This document shows positions 1-7,870 of a stretch of 19,577 nt of DNA, in pieces. The notes beneath the pieces are model-generated. The model made no database searches, had not been told where the DNA came from, and saw nothing but the letters and a program-made list of their open reading frames with translations. Positions within the stretch are counted from its first letter, which is position 1. Each line of letters starts with the position of its first letter. This DNA is from Chloroflexota bacterium (lineage in GTDB: Bacteria; Chloroflexota; Anaerolineae; Aggregatilineales; Phototrophicaceae): assembly GCA_026706395.1 (NCBI GenBank), contig JAPOYU010000159.1, positions 1 through 19,577 of the forward strand. Reading direction: 5' to 3'. The position numbers and the translations under genes were made by a program.

Positions 1-2
1 AC

Positions 3-329
3 CGCAAGATTGAGCAGGAGGCGCGCAAAGCACCTGGAAACAGCGCGAATCGATTCGACTCGCCGCGGACTAAACTGGATTATTGTGATGTGACCGACTA
101 CGCCGATATCATTCTCAGCAAGTCAAACTGGGGCCTTTTCCTGGCTGATTTCGGCTCAAAAGGTGAGTGCAATCGAAACTTTGGAGATTTACGCGAATAC
201 CGCAATGCGCTAAAGCACAATCGCGACATGAGCAATATCGTATCACTTCGTGGTGAAGCAGCGATTGAATGGTTTTGCCATGTGCTCGACCTGGATTTTA
301 GCGCGTATGGAATTAACTCCCCCGGATAA
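3..329 (+). CDS. HEPN-like protein, C-terminal part (5' end outside window)
   Basis: The frame is open from the window edge to a TAA at 327-329, giving the last 108 residues of a longer protein. The key motif is RNALKH (codons 201-218), an R-x4-H match to the HEPN catalytic motif, followed by a conserved-looking segment ending EAAIEWF. This resembles the C-terminal HEPN module of Swt1-type and related proteins of unknown function, in which the motif sits near the protein end. HEPN domains are often RNases in toxin, stress or defence proteins, but some only bind RNA or other proteins. A GTG at position 90 could be taken as a start, but the open frame continues upstream of it with plausible protein, so I read this as a 3' fragment. 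Its 3' end overlaps the convergent DinB-like gene by 17 bp. The N-terminal domains that would set its role are not visible. Confidence 0.6.
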   Translation, partial: RKIEQEARKAPGNSANRFDSPRTKLDYCDVTDYADIILSKSNWGLFLADFGSKGECNRNFGDLREYRNALKHNRDMSNIVSLRGEAAIEWFCHVLDLDFSAYGINSPG

Positions 330-804
330 TCTTCACGATCTGATGAATATGATCGAGGTCGTGGTAGGCGCTGAGGATGAGTTGGTCGTTCAGAGTGAAG
401 CCGCCGCCATCAGCCGGGCGCCCGGGGCGTTCCCAGAGTTCCTCGTCATCTTCCGGCAAGGCTGCCAGAAAGGCGTGATAAGGGACCCGGACGGCCTTCC
501 ATTTCTCGAGTAGATCCAGCGCGTCTTGTTCGGCGTAACCGGCTTCAATGACCATTTCGTCCGGGCTCTTGCCCGATGACGGCGGCGGGTCATTATTCTC
601 GGCGAAGGCGCGAGCGCGCCCCAGAAAGTATGAGTCGACATCGGCAAGATGGCCGAGGACTTCGGAGATCATCCAGCCATCGCCGCCATCGCGCCTGCTG
701 AATGCGGCGGGATCCGTGATGGTGGTGACGATGTGCTCAATATTGAGCAGGTTCTTTTCCAGCGCCCACAATTGCCAACGGCGGTACCTAGGCAGTGCTG
801 ACAT
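313..804 (-). CDS. DinB-like (DinB_2) family protein
   Basis: This 163-aa protein has the size and helical pattern of the DinB/YfiT four-helix-bundle superfamily. The expected metal-binding histidines are visible: H52 in GHLADVD, and H148 and H152 in the C-terminal YHDLDHIH motif (H...HxxxH). Members bind a divalent metal. Some act as thiol-dependent transferases, but most have no known substrate, and none can be assigned here. I chose the ATG at 804 because GAGGTG lies 6 nt upstream; the GTG at 813 falls inside that ribosome-binding site. A TATAAT box lies about 40 nt upstream of the start, so the gene seems to have its own promoter despite following the transporter operon on the same strand. 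It converges with and slightly overlaps the HEPN-like gene. Confidence 0.85.
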   Translation of the reverse strand: MSALPRYRRWQLWALEKNLLNIEHIVTTITDPAAFSRRDGGDGWMISEVLGHLADVDSYFLGRARAFAENNDPPPSSGKSPDEMVIEAGYAEQDALDLLEKWKAVRVPYHAFLAALPEDDEELWERPGRPADGGGFTLNDQLILSAYHDLDHIHQIVKIIRGS

Positions 805-842
805 GATTCGCACCTCGCTTGCTGTTGGAAAACGTGGCGCGA

Positions 843-871
843 ATTATATCACGGCGTTGCAGCTGTAGGCA
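843..871 (-). promoter_or_regulatory. Putative sigma70 promoter of the DinB-like gene
   Basis: A perfect TATAAT lies at 848-843 on the minus strand. The hexamer 17 nt upstream (TGCCTA, 871-866) is a poor -35 match. The predicted transcript would start near 836, about 32 nt before the ATG at 804. Confidence 0.45.
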
Positions 872-877
872 GGCGGA

Positions 878-1312
878 TTATCCGCCCCGGGCCGCCTCCA
901 GAATCGCCAGCGCACGACGGGCGATAGCTACGGTGGGATTGGCGCTGGTGCCCGGCGCCCGCTCGACCAGCACTTCGATGAAGAATTCCTCATCGGCGAT
1001 AAGCGCGACCGAGCCATAGAGACCGCGCCCAATGACATGGGGCTGCGGGAAGCCCTCTTCCGTGTTTTCTGTCTCGATGCCTTCGCGGATGCCTTTCAGC
1101 CGCTCGTAGTGCGCCAGCGCGTCAGCCGGGCTGTCGAACTGGCCGAAGGTCATATTGAAGACGTTGGCCGCTTGATCGCGATAGAAGACGCGCGCCGCCC
1201 GGCCATTTTTTACGTTCGGCGGCGTCTCCACGCCATCAAAACGCGAGTAGTCGCGGCGCCATTGCGTATCGGTGAGAATCTCTCTCGGCAGGTTATCGAG
1301 GACAATCCCCAA
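878..1312 (-). CDS. Second copy of the lipoprotein domain, cut off from the first by an in-frame TGA
   Basis: This 144-aa product (TTG start) is in the same reading frame as the upstream lipoprotein gene. The two are separated only by one TGA (1324-1322) and three sense codons. It is clearly homologous to the body of that lipoprotein: QWRRDYS matches QWKRNYE, and GRGLYGSVALI...FFIEVLVE matches GGGLYGSFGLF...YFIEVFVE. It has no signal peptide or lipobox of its own. Three readings are possible: a two-domain lipoprotein broken by a nonsense mutation or sequencing error, translation by coupling (a GAAGAG stretch lies 5 nt before the TTG), or TGA readthrough. A cytosolic stand-alone role seems unlikely because the homologous domain is exported. 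The family is not recognised and no function is assigned. Confidence 0.55.
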   Translation of the reverse strand: MGIVLDNLPREILTDTQWRRDYSRFDGVETPPNVKNGRAARVFYRDQAANVFNMTFGQFDSPADALAHYERLKGIREGIETENTEEGFPQPHVIGRGLYGSVALIADEEFFIEVLVERAPGTSANPTVAIARRALAILEAARGG

Positions 1313-1321
1313 GACATCTCT

Positions 1322-1999
1322 TCAACCGGATTCGGCCGCTTGCGCGGTCGCCGCCTCCTCAAATGCGCTGCGGTTGTCCTCAAAGAAGCGCAGCGCCCCG
1401 CGCGACAGCGGCAGCAGGGGGCTGGACGAGGTGGTGAAAATCTCGACAAAGACCTCGATGAAGTAATTGTCGATTTGGAACAGCCCAAATGAACCATACA
1501 ATCCGCCGCCGGTGAGATTTGGCTTCGGCAAAGAATCGTCCTCGGCAAGGTTCACCAGTGACGAACGGAGCTCTTGCTTGCGTTCAAACTCCGCGATTGC
1601 GCCTTCCGCATCTGGGAAGACAACGAAGTTCAGGCTCATTTTGCTGCCTTGCTGGGTGTAGAAATATATCTCCCGGCCGACAGCGGGTTTGCGCACGCCG
1701 AGGATGTTTTCCACACCATCGGCGCCGACTTCATAGTTTCGCTTCCATTGTTCTTCACCCGCAGCCAGAGGGTTGGGCAACAACTCAATCAGTCGCTCCA
1801 TGACGCTCAAATTGACTTCGTAGGGGTCAACAAAGTCAGCCGGCACAGGCGTCGGACTTGGGGTGGCGGTCGGCTTCGGCGTGGGGGTCGGCGAAGGCGT
1901 GATATCAAGCGAATCGTCCGGACGGCAGGCCGTGACGACCAGCAGCGCGATCAGCGCAATGATGAGCGGGCGGCTCCGCTGTATTGGCGTTCGTCTCAT
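1322..1999 (-). CDS. Secreted lipoprotein of unknown family, last gene of the ABC importer operon
   Basis: The 225-aa protein starts with a lipoprotein signal peptide: basic MRRTPIQRSR, a hydrophobic core at 11-22, and the lipobox VTAC with lipidation at C25. A Pro/Thr-rich linker (about 34-54) follows, then a globular domain (about 60-210) that I do not recognise. The linker type is common in Chloroflexota surface lipoproteins. The start has GGAG 8 nt upstream and lies 3 bp after the stop of the ABC ATPase, so the two are probably co-translated and the protein likely acts at the outer membrane face with the importer. The same domain recurs directly downstream past an in-frame TGA. It could be a ligand-sensing or tethering partner of the transporter, but that is inference. 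Confidence 0.75.
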   Translation of the reverse strand: MRRTPIQRSRPLIIALIALLVVTACRPDDSLDITPSPTPTPKPTATPSPTPVPADFVDPYEVNLSVMERLIELLPNPLAAGEEQWKRNYEVGADGVENILGVRKPAVGREIYFYTQQGSKMSLNFVVFPDAEGAIAEFERKQELRSSLVNLAEDDSLPKPNLTGGGLYGSFGLFQIDNYFIEVFVEIFTTSSSPLLPLSRGALRFFEDNRSAFEEAATAQAAESG

Positions 2000-2002
2000 A
2001 AC

Positions 2003-2806
2003 TCAGTCTCCAACGGCTTCTTCGTCGTACAGGCGCAGGCGCTCGGGAATTTCGCCCGTGACGATCATATCGGCGACTTCTGTCTCGGTGACTTCGCTCT
2101 TGTAGAAGTCGCCAAGTTTGTGCCCGCGCTCGATGATGGTGAAGCGGTCTGCGACTTCGTAAACGTGGCGGATATTGTGCGTGATGAAAATGACGCTCAT
2201 GCCTTTTTCTTTGGCGGCGATGGTGTAATCAAGCACTTTCTGAGTCTCACCAACGGATAGGGCCGAGGTCGGCTCATCGAGGATGAGCAGCTTCTTGCCG
2301 AAGTAGACGGCGCGGCCGATGGCGATCGATTGGCGTTCGCCGCCGGACATGGTGCCGACGGTCTCTTCCGGATCCCGAATGTGAATGCCGACATCAGCCA
2401 GCGCCAGGATCGACTCGCGCGCCATCGTCTTCTTATCCAGGAAGCGAAAAGGGCCGACCTCATAAGTCGGCTCTTGGCCGAGCCAGAAGTTCCGCGCGAT
2501 GCTCATCAGCGGCACAAGCGCCAAATCCTGGTGCACCGTCTCGATACCCAATTCGCGCGCGTCATGCGGCGAGTCGATATCGACCGCTTCGCCATCAAAA
2601 TATATTTGACCGCGGGTGAGCGTATGGAAGCCGGTCAGCACCTTGATCAGCGTGGACTTCCCGGCGCCATTATCGCCGAGCAAGCCGACGATCTCTTGCC
2701 TGTCGACGTGAAAATCAATGCCGCGCAAGACTTGTACGCTGCCAAAATACTTGTGGATGTCGATCATATCGACCAGGGCGTCCGTGTTCTGTTGCGTATA
2801 TTCCAT
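2003..2806 (-). CDS. Sugar ABC transporter ATP-binding protein (FrcA-like, single ATPase domain)
   Basis: All ATPase motifs are intact in 267 aa: Walker A GDNGAGKST (44-52), Q-loop Q93, signature SGGERQ (154-159), Walker B LLILDEP with catalytic E178 (173-179), and H-loop H210. The sequence resembles the carbohydrate-uptake CUT2 class (RbsA, XylG, FrcA). Most CUT2 ATPases have two fused ATPase domains of about 500 aa in total; this one has a single domain, like FrcA, so it would work as a homodimer. It energises import through the permease encoded upstream. The start has AGGGAG 8 nt upstream. It lies 106 nt after the permease gene and 3 nt before the lipoprotein gene. The sugar cannot be told from the ATPase. 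Confidence 0.9.
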   Translation of the reverse strand: MEYTQQNTDALVDMIDIHKYFGSVQVLRGIDFHVDRQEIVGLLGDNGAGKSTLIKVLTGFHTLTRGQIYFDGEAVDIDSPHDARELGIETVHQDLALVPLMSIARNFWLGQEPTYEVGPFRFLDKKTMARESILALADVGIHIRDPEETVGTMSGGERQSIAIGRAVYFGKKLLILDEPTSALSVGETQKVLDYTIAAKEKGMSVIFITHNIRHVYEVADRFTIIERGHKLGDFYKSEVTETEVADMIVTGEIPERLRLYDEEAVGD

Positions 2807-2912
2807 AATTAAGGCTCCCTAAGCTCACAAACCATTTTATCTGGTAGCCCAACGGGTCGGTTGTATTGTATTCCTGCAGCAGCCCCTTTCGCCGCGGGTA
2901 GGCGCTGAGCGG

Positions 2913-5033
2913 CTAGTTTCGTTGCGCGCCGCGAACGAATGTGTTGAGGACGACAGCAGCGATGATGATGACGCCGACCGTCCCGCTGAACAGGCGCGAC
3001 TCAATGCCGACGAGTACGAGACCAGTCTGCAACATACCGAAGATCAGCGCGCCGAGCATTGAGCCGACCACGCTCCCGTAGCCGCCCGTCAGCAGAGCGC
3101 CGCCGATCACCGTCATGGCGATGACCTCGAGCTCCCAGCCCTGCCCCTTGAGCGGATCGACTCCGGGGTTGCGGGCGGTTTCATAGATGGCGGCGATGCC
3201 GGTTAACGCAGCCACAATGACGAAGTTTTGCACTTTTACACGATCCACGTTGACGCCCTGAGCGCGCGCCGCGCCTTCATTGCCGCCGGCGGCAAAGACA
3301 CTGTTGCCGAAGGATGTGCTGGTGAGAATGATGTGGAAGATCACCACAAAGATGAACCACCAGAGGATGGCCAGGCGCACATTGGCGTCGCGCGGGATCT
3401 GCAGGTGGAAGAAATCGCCTTCCGAGCCTATGGAGGCGACGCGTCCATTAAAGAGATCGAAGTAGCCGACTTCGACCAGTTGCCCCCCGCCCCCGCCGAT
3501 GTGATAGCCGAAGACGGCGACCAGCCAGGCGACAACCGCCAGCAGAATGAGCAAGACGACTAAGAAGACGATGAAACGTATGATAGCGCCGGACGTGCCG
3601 AAGTCGCCGTTTTCAGTCCGGATGGACCAGGCCTGGTTCACGCCGCGGAACAGCGCGGGCAATACGCGGTAGGCGGTGAAAGCTATCAAGGCCAGGCCGA
3701 TGACAGCGAGCGCGACAAAGACGATATTGCTGATGGCGAAGACGGGGAATTCATCGTGGAAATCGCGGTAGCGCAAGATCCGCCCGCCGGCGATCGCGAC
3801 CAGGGTGATCGCCCGATAGGCGAGGAGAGTGCCCAGTGTGACGATGAAGGATGGGATGCGCGTGGTAATCAGCAAGACGCCATTTACCGCGCCGAGAACC
3901 ATGGCGACGAATATCGCAAGGATGGCCGCGGGTATAGGATCAAGCACGCCGAGAACGGGCGCCCCTTCGGTCATGAAGAGCATGAATGACAAAGCGGTAA
4001 CGCCCAGGATCGAGCCGACCGACAGGTCAAATTCTCCAGAGATCATCAGGTAAGTCACGCCGATAGCGATCACGCCTTTGGTCGCCACATTGCTAAGGTA
4101 GGAGGCGATTGAGCTGGGCTCGAGGAAGAGATCGGTCGCCATAGTGAAGGTCAAGAAAATGGCGATGAAACCGATGATGGCGCCGGCGCTGGGGGACTTC
4201 GCCAGTTCGGAACGGATGAACTTGCCCGGCGTGAGCGCGACGGCGCGGCGCAGCTCGTCCGATTCTTCCCGCATTTGTCTCACTTGGAGATAGCCAAAAA
4301 GCGCGGGCAGGAAAAAGAGCAAGCCGGCCAGAATACGATGGTCTTCGGCAATGCGAATCTTGGTCTTGTCCAAGTGAAGCGGCACGGCGTAGATGCCGGC
4401 GATAAGCACGCAGATGATCCCCAGCGCGAAGACGATCAGGATGGCTTGTATCAGCCGGCGGGGCGGCGCGACGATCAGGCGAACGCCTTCCATCCGGCGG
4501 AGCGACTCCAGCGGCGGGATAATGAAGACAAATAGCGCCAGCAGAGCGATCAGTACAAGCACCAGCAAGCTGATACTGATCAAGCCTTCGCCAATCGAAA
4601 GCACGGTGGGCACCAGGCCGCCGACTTCCTCGCTGATTTGAGCGCGCAGGTCGATGTTCTGGCCGAGCAAAAGCGCGAACTTGAGACCAACCGGAATGAT
4701 GACGCTGAGCAGGATGGCGCCGCCGATCACTATCGAGATGAAGAACATCCATTGGGACCAGCGCAGGCTCGCCCGCTCGCGGCTAATCAGGCCAAAGGTC
4801 GTGCGCCCGGCGCATAAGGCATAAATGAGGCTGGCCACCGTGACGATCTGTTCATAAGAATTTAAGCCCTCGCTCCAGCGCGGGATATTGGCGCGCTCGC
4901 CCAGCGGCATCCAGCCCCAGGCGACCATCGCCGCCACGAGGAGCCCCAAGGCACAGGAGCAGGCCATCAGGAATGTGACCAGCAGCCCGATGTTTCGTCC
5001 TTCGGTTTTGTTTTCCAGATAGGCTTGCATCAT
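2913..5033 (-). CDS. CUT2-type sugar ABC permease with an extra N-terminal membrane module and a central insertion (706 aa)
   Basis: Residues about 283-425 and 556-700 match the RbsC/XylH permease family (BPD_transp_2), with EFDLSVGS (334-341), IPSFIVTLGT (393-402) and GGNEGAARAQGVNVDRVK (583-600). Ordinary members have about 320-400 aa. Here residues 1-280 form an added module with about six hydrophobic segments (near 16-40, 62-80, 96-124, 148-173, 195-218, 234-250). Residues about 431-550 insert two further hydrophobic segments (432-456, 485-510) and a polar loop into the permease core. The frame is continuous, so this looks like real architecture and not a join of two genes. Two ATGs are adjacent at the start and neither has a strong ribosome-binding site. 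It follows the binding-protein gene after a hairpin. Confidence 0.9.
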   Translation of the reverse strand: MMQAYLENKTEGRNIGLLVTFLMACSCALGLLVAAMVAWGWMPLGERANIPRWSEGLNSYEQIVTVASLIYALCAGRTTFGLISRERASLRWSQWMFFISIVIGGAILLSVIIPVGLKFALLLGQNIDLRAQISEEVGGLVPTVLSIGEGLISISLLVLVLIALLALFVFIIPPLESLRRMEGVRLIVAPPRRLIQAILIVFALGIICVLIAGIYAVPLHLDKTKIRIAEDHRILAGLLFFLPALFGYLQVRQMREESDELRRAVALTPGKFIRSELAKSPSAGAIIGFIAIFLTFTMATDLFLEPSSIASYLSNVATKGVIAIGVTYLMISGEFDLSVGSILGVTALSFMLFMTEGAPVLGVLDPIPAAILAIFVAMVLGAVNGVLLITTRIPSFIVTLGTLLAYRAITLVAIAGGRILRYRDFHDEFPVFAISNIVFVALAVIGLALIAFTAYRVLPALFRGVNQAWSIRTENGDFGTSGAIIRFIVFLVVLLILLAVVAWLVAVFGYHIGGGGGQLVEVGYFDLFNGRVASIGSEGDFFHLQIPRDANVRLAILWWFIFVVIFHIILTSTSFGNSVFAAGGNEGAARAQGVNVDRVKVQNFVIVAALTGIAAIYETARNPGVDPLKGQGWELEVIAMTVIGGALLTGGYGSVVGSMLGALIFGMLQTGLVLVGIESRLFSGTVGVIIIAAVVLNTFVRGAQRN

Positions 5034-5140
5034 AAGCTATTTCTCGAAGGCAACTAAGGAATTGTTTGGAGTAAATGAGGCGAAATTACTAGCAGAAACC
5101 GGCGCGGTGACGGTTGCTGTTTCGGTATTGTAAAGGAGAA

Positions 5141-5169
5141 CTCGGGCGGAAAACAACTTCCCGCCCGAG
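5141..5169 (-). terminator. Hairpin between binding-protein and permease genes (attenuator or mRNA stabiliser)
   Basis: A perfect 9-bp inverted repeat, CTCGGGCGG (5141-5149) and CCGCCCGAG (5161-5169), has an 11-nt loop and lies 20 nt after the binding-protein stop. There is only a weak T-rich stretch after the stem on the minus strand, so partial termination or 3'-end protection, giving excess binding protein over permease, is more likely than full termination. Confidence 0.5.
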
Positions 5170-5188
5170 CGTGAAGATCAATCTCGGC

Positions 5189-6124
5189 TTAGCGATAACC
5201 TGCTGCGGTCAACTCGACGATGGCATCAACGTTGCTCGTGTCGATGACGCCTGGACCAGTCAGAATGTCGCCACCCGGCGCCAGCTCGAACTGGCTGTTC
5301 AGGTAGAGCCACAGGTAGCCGCCCTGGATCATCTCGTAAATCTCGGCGCTGGTATCGTGGGTGGTTGCGAACAACTCACCGGCCATGACGCCAGCTTCCT
5401 GGATGTAGAGGTTCAGGGAGCTTGAGGGGTTCGGGCCAAGCATGAAGGCCGCGTTGGCATCGTCGTTGGCGCTGAAGTAATCGGCCAGGATACCGGCGGA
5501 TTCAGTCACATCGTTATTGATGGTCAAGCCGTCAAGCGGGATGCCAGCTTCCTCGAAGACGCTGCGAACGCCGGCGCAACGCGCTTCCAGGCCACTGTGT
5601 CCAACTTCCTGGATCGGGCAAACGCCCCTGGTGATATCGACGCCGGCGGCGCCTGCGGCAGCCAGAACGGCGCGGGCGTTCGAACGTCCACCGAGAAACT
5701 CATTGGCGCCGATGTAGAACAGGGTCGGCAGCGCATCCGGCGTGCCAGCGTTCGGATCGGCCGTGTTGAAGACGATGACCGGGATGCCAGCTTCGGCAGC
5801 GCGGTTGACACCGTCACGGATTACTTCCGGATTGGGAACGGTCGTCCCGATACCATCGTTGTTGCGCGCCAGCGCATCATCCCAATAGCCGGCCATATCG
5901 TCTACGTTATCGACCGGGTCGGCCAACCAGGCGCAGTCCGCGGACAGCAGAGCGCAGGCATCTTCCATACCCTTGATTACGACGATCCAGAAGGGGTTGC
6001 CGACGCCACCGTGGCTGACCATACTGAAAACCAGTTGGTCCTGCGCGCCGACGCCGCCAATTCCGGCGATCATGACACCCAGCGCAAGAAGCAGCACCGG
6101 GATAGTGCGAAGCAACTTTCTCAT
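5189..6124 (-). CDS. Sugar ABC transporter substrate-binding protein (periplasmic-binding-protein type 1 fold)
   Basis: The 311-aa protein has a Sec signal peptide (basic MRKLLR, hydrophobic 8-25, likely cut after VGA at 27) followed by a domain resembling the RbsB/XylF-like family (Peripla_BP_4). Typical segments are GNPFW near 42-46, AGIPVIVFNTADP, and the late ...AFMLGPNPSSS. It would bind the sugar outside the cell and hand it to the permease. There is no lipobox cysteine, although binding proteins of single-membrane bacteria are normally lipidated. The start is the ATG at 6124 with GGAGG 9 nt upstream; an earlier in-frame ATG would add 23 residues before the signal peptide and lacks this support. 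It is the first gene of the importer operon. Confidence 0.85.
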   Translation of the reverse strand: MRKLLRTIPVLLLALGVMIAGIGGVGAQDQLVFSMVSHGGVGNPFWIVVIKGMEDACALLSADCAWLADPVDNVDDMAGYWDDALARNNDGIGTTVPNPEVIRDGVNRAAEAGIPVIVFNTADPNAGTPDALPTLFYIGANEFLGGRSNARAVLAAAGAAGVDITRGVCPIQEVGHSGLEARCAGVRSVFEEAGIPLDGLTINNDVTESAGILADYFSANDDANAAFMLGPNPSSSLNLYIQEAGVMAGELFATTHDTSAEIYEMIQGGYLWLYLNSQFELAPGGDILTGPGVIDTSNVDAIVELTAAGYR

Positions 6125-6399
6125 CTTGAATATCCTCCATAAACACATCGGTAAATGTTGTCTCAGGCGCGTCGCCTGTCGAGACCAATTCATTTGCGGG
6201 AACCGACCATAAGACTGTATCCGCGGCTAACCCGCTGCTGATGCCATCCAAAACATCTCACGTAGGACAACCGATAAGAATCGTGCCTTATGGTTACACC
6301 AGCAGCTATTCAAACGGCGGCCATACAATCGGATGAATGAGAGCGCGAAAGCTCTCTCGAGACGAGTCTGCCGACAGCGGCTACCAATTGAGTGGCGAG
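6125..6399 (-). promoter_or_regulatory. Long 5' leader of the ABC importer operon (about 270 nt)
   Basis: This is the only gene-free stretch above 300 bases when taken with the promoter next to it (6125-6457). From the predicted transcription start near 6393, about 270 nt are untranslated. It holds a GAGAGC/GCTCTC hairpin (6339-6344 with 6351-6356, 6-nt loop) early in the leader. It also holds a bulged dyad, AACCgATAAG (6269-6278) facing CTTATGGTT (6287-6295), which could be an operator or a stem. The ribosome-binding site of the binding protein ends it. I recognise no known riboswitch class. I see no convincing gene in it. Confidence 0.4.
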
Positions 6400-6427
6400 A
6401 TTATAACACAGACTATCTAAGTTTCAA
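6400..6427 (-). promoter_or_regulatory. Sigma70-type promoter of the ABC importer operon
   Basis: On the minus strand, TTGAAA (6427-6422) and a perfect TATAAT (6405-6400) are separated by 16 nt. It lies just downstream of the enolase-family gene, so the importer genes can be transcribed independently of the gene cluster before them. Confidence 0.65.
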
Positions 6428-6457
6428 ACTGCGCTGTATGTGTCCCCTAACTACTCA

Positions 6458-7657
6458 TTAGCGAATCTCTTCAATCGCCCAATGGTCGCCCATAGCCCGC
6501 CGTCCGCGAGCCAGCCCCTCGCCTTCAGACACTTCCCGAATCAAGTCGTCGCGCTGCAAGGCCGAATCCCGCAGATTGACGCCCAAGCCCGCCCCCGTTG
6601 GCAGCGCGAAATGCCCTTTTGAGACCGTCGGCCTGTAATCGGTCAATACACCATAATATTCTTTATAGAACGCGCGGCATGACTCGACATAATACAGATT
6701 GGCGATATGCGCCCCGAGGTGCATGCAGGCGGCGTGACAGATGGCGCCGGCGACGTTATGCAGCACGATGGGCACGCCGAAGGTCTCCGCCAGGTTAGCG
6801 ATCTTGCGCGTTTCGGCGATCCCGCCATTCCAAACTGCGTCCGTCATCACGATTTGCGAGACGTGTTTCTCCAGCCATTCGCGATATTGCCAGCGCGTCA
6901 GCAGCAGCTCGGAGCCGATGATCGGAATGCTGGTCTTGCGGGACAATTCCTTGATTTCATCGGGGAAGACCGGCGGCAGGACATCTTCAAGGAATAGGAT
7001 ATTGTAAGGCTCGAGAGCGCTGGCGATGCGCTCCATGCTGACGCGGTTCCAGCGGAAATGGCATTCGATGCCGATGTCCATTCGATCGCCGACAGCCTCC
7101 CGAATCTGCTGGACCGGTATCAGCCCCTTTTCTATCTCGGCTTTTGTAATGCGCTGACCGAAGCTGCGCTCGCTGAACTGATCGAAGGGCCAGATCTTCA
7201 TGGCGGTGATTTCGTCTTCGAGCAGGCTCCGCGCCAATGCGCCGGCGTCTTCATGCCAGGCGGCGTAGTCTTGATAGCGGCCGAAGCCGATGCAGGTGTT
7301 GTATGTTGGGATTTCGTCGCGCGTCTTGCCGCCGAGCAGATGATAGAGCGGCGCGTCGTAGTGCTTGCCCATGATGTCCCAAAGCGCGACCTCGAAAGCC
7401 GAAAGCGCCCGCGTCTCCGCGCCGGCGTAACCGTGGTACATGATGTTGTCCATCAGGAAACGCCACAGCCCTTCGATGTCCAGCGGGTCCTGCCCCAGCG
7501 CGAGCGGCGCGATAGTGCCGTGCAAAGCCGCCTTTGCGCCCGGGATCTTGTCGACCGTTTCGCCCAAGCCGATTAGACCGCTATCGGTATGCACGCGCAC
7601 CGTGAGCAAGCGCGGATAGGCTTTCCATTGCAGACTTTCGATCCGAGTGATTTTCAT
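6458..7657 (-). CDS. Mandelate racemase/enolase superfamily sugar-acid dehydratase
   Basis: The 399-aa length and layout fit the enolase superfamily: an N-terminal capping domain (1-115) and a barrel with the three metal-ligand positions E198 (GIECHF), E224 (LFLEDVLPP) and E250 (IIGSELL). H200 and H300 (VLHNVAG) sit where acid-sugar dehydratases of the galactonate/rhamnonate/fuconate type place catalytic histidines, and K153 lies in AMKIWPF. The expected reaction is syn or anti removal of water from an aldonate to give a 2-keto-3-deoxy acid; the exact sugar acid cannot be read from sequence. ATG at 7657 has AGAAGG 7 nt upstream. It follows the Gfo/SDR/FAH/M24 genes after a palindromic repeat and precedes the importer operon, so it likely belongs to the same catabolic programme. 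Confidence 0.85.
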   Translation of the reverse strand: MKITRIESLQWKAYPRLLTVRVHTDSGLIGLGETVDKIPGAKAALHGTIAPLALGQDPLDIEGLWRFLMDNIMYHGYAGAETRALSAFEVALWDIMGKHYDAPLYHLLGGKTRDEIPTYNTCIGFGRYQDYAAWHEDAGALARSLLEDEITAMKIWPFDQFSERSFGQRITKAEIEKGLIPVQQIREAVGDRMDIGIECHFRWNRVSMERIASALEPYNILFLEDVLPPVFPDEIKELSRKTSIPIIGSELLLTRWQYREWLEKHVSQIVMTDAVWNGGIAETRKIANLAETFGVPIVLHNVAGAICHAACMHLGAHIANLYYVESCRAFYKEYYGVLTDYRPTVSKGHFALPTGAGLGVNLRDSALQRDDLIREVSEGEGLARGRRAMGDHWAIEEIR

Positions 7658-7679
7658 GGCTCAGCCTTCTTTACTTTCG

Positions 7680-7828
7680 CCACCGAGTTAAACGAGGGCG
7701 CAGAGATTTTATGCTGTTTCTCTTTTCAAGCAGTTCATGTAGGGCGACATGACAGGTGATGGAACCGCCCGTAACCTGCGTTGAGTGATTTTGCTCTGTG
7801 TCCTCAATGTACTCGGTGTACTCGGTGG
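7680..7828. repeat. Inverted-repeat element, copy 1 (CCACCGAG type)
   Basis: The right end is the 17-mer CTCGGTGTACTCGGTGG (7812-7828). The left end, facing it, is a shortened form, CCACCGAGTTAAACGAG (7680-7696), followed by GCGCAGAG; the opposite strand of the right end continues with the similar GACACAGAG. A small hairpin TCATGT/ACATGA (7735-7752) sits in the middle. It fills the 213-bp gap between the enolase-family and M24-like genes. It has no open reading frame and no transposase, so it is best called a small palindromic or MITE-like repeat. Confidence 0.65.
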
Positions 7829-7870
7829 TAAAGATAGTAAAAGTATCTACATCCGCGGGCCGTGTTTCCA

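Noticed and set aside
1322..1324. TGA between the two lipoprotein domains as a selenocysteine codon
   Set aside because: No SECIS-like stem was evident just downstream, the position lies in a linker, and there is no redox motif around it.
1574..2260. Plus-strand open frame of 228 codons across the lipoprotein and ATPase genes
   Set aside because: It spans the boundary of two minus-strand genes and its arginine-rich centre is simply the reverse of the Pro/Thr linker.
6125..6251. Small leader-peptide gene in the importer leader on the minus strand
   Set aside because: Open frames there run into the binding-protein gene in other frames and lack a ribosome-binding site.
7680..7828. Insertion sequence remnant
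   Set aside because: Inverted ends are present, but there is no transposase fragment, and the 149-bp size leaves no room for one.
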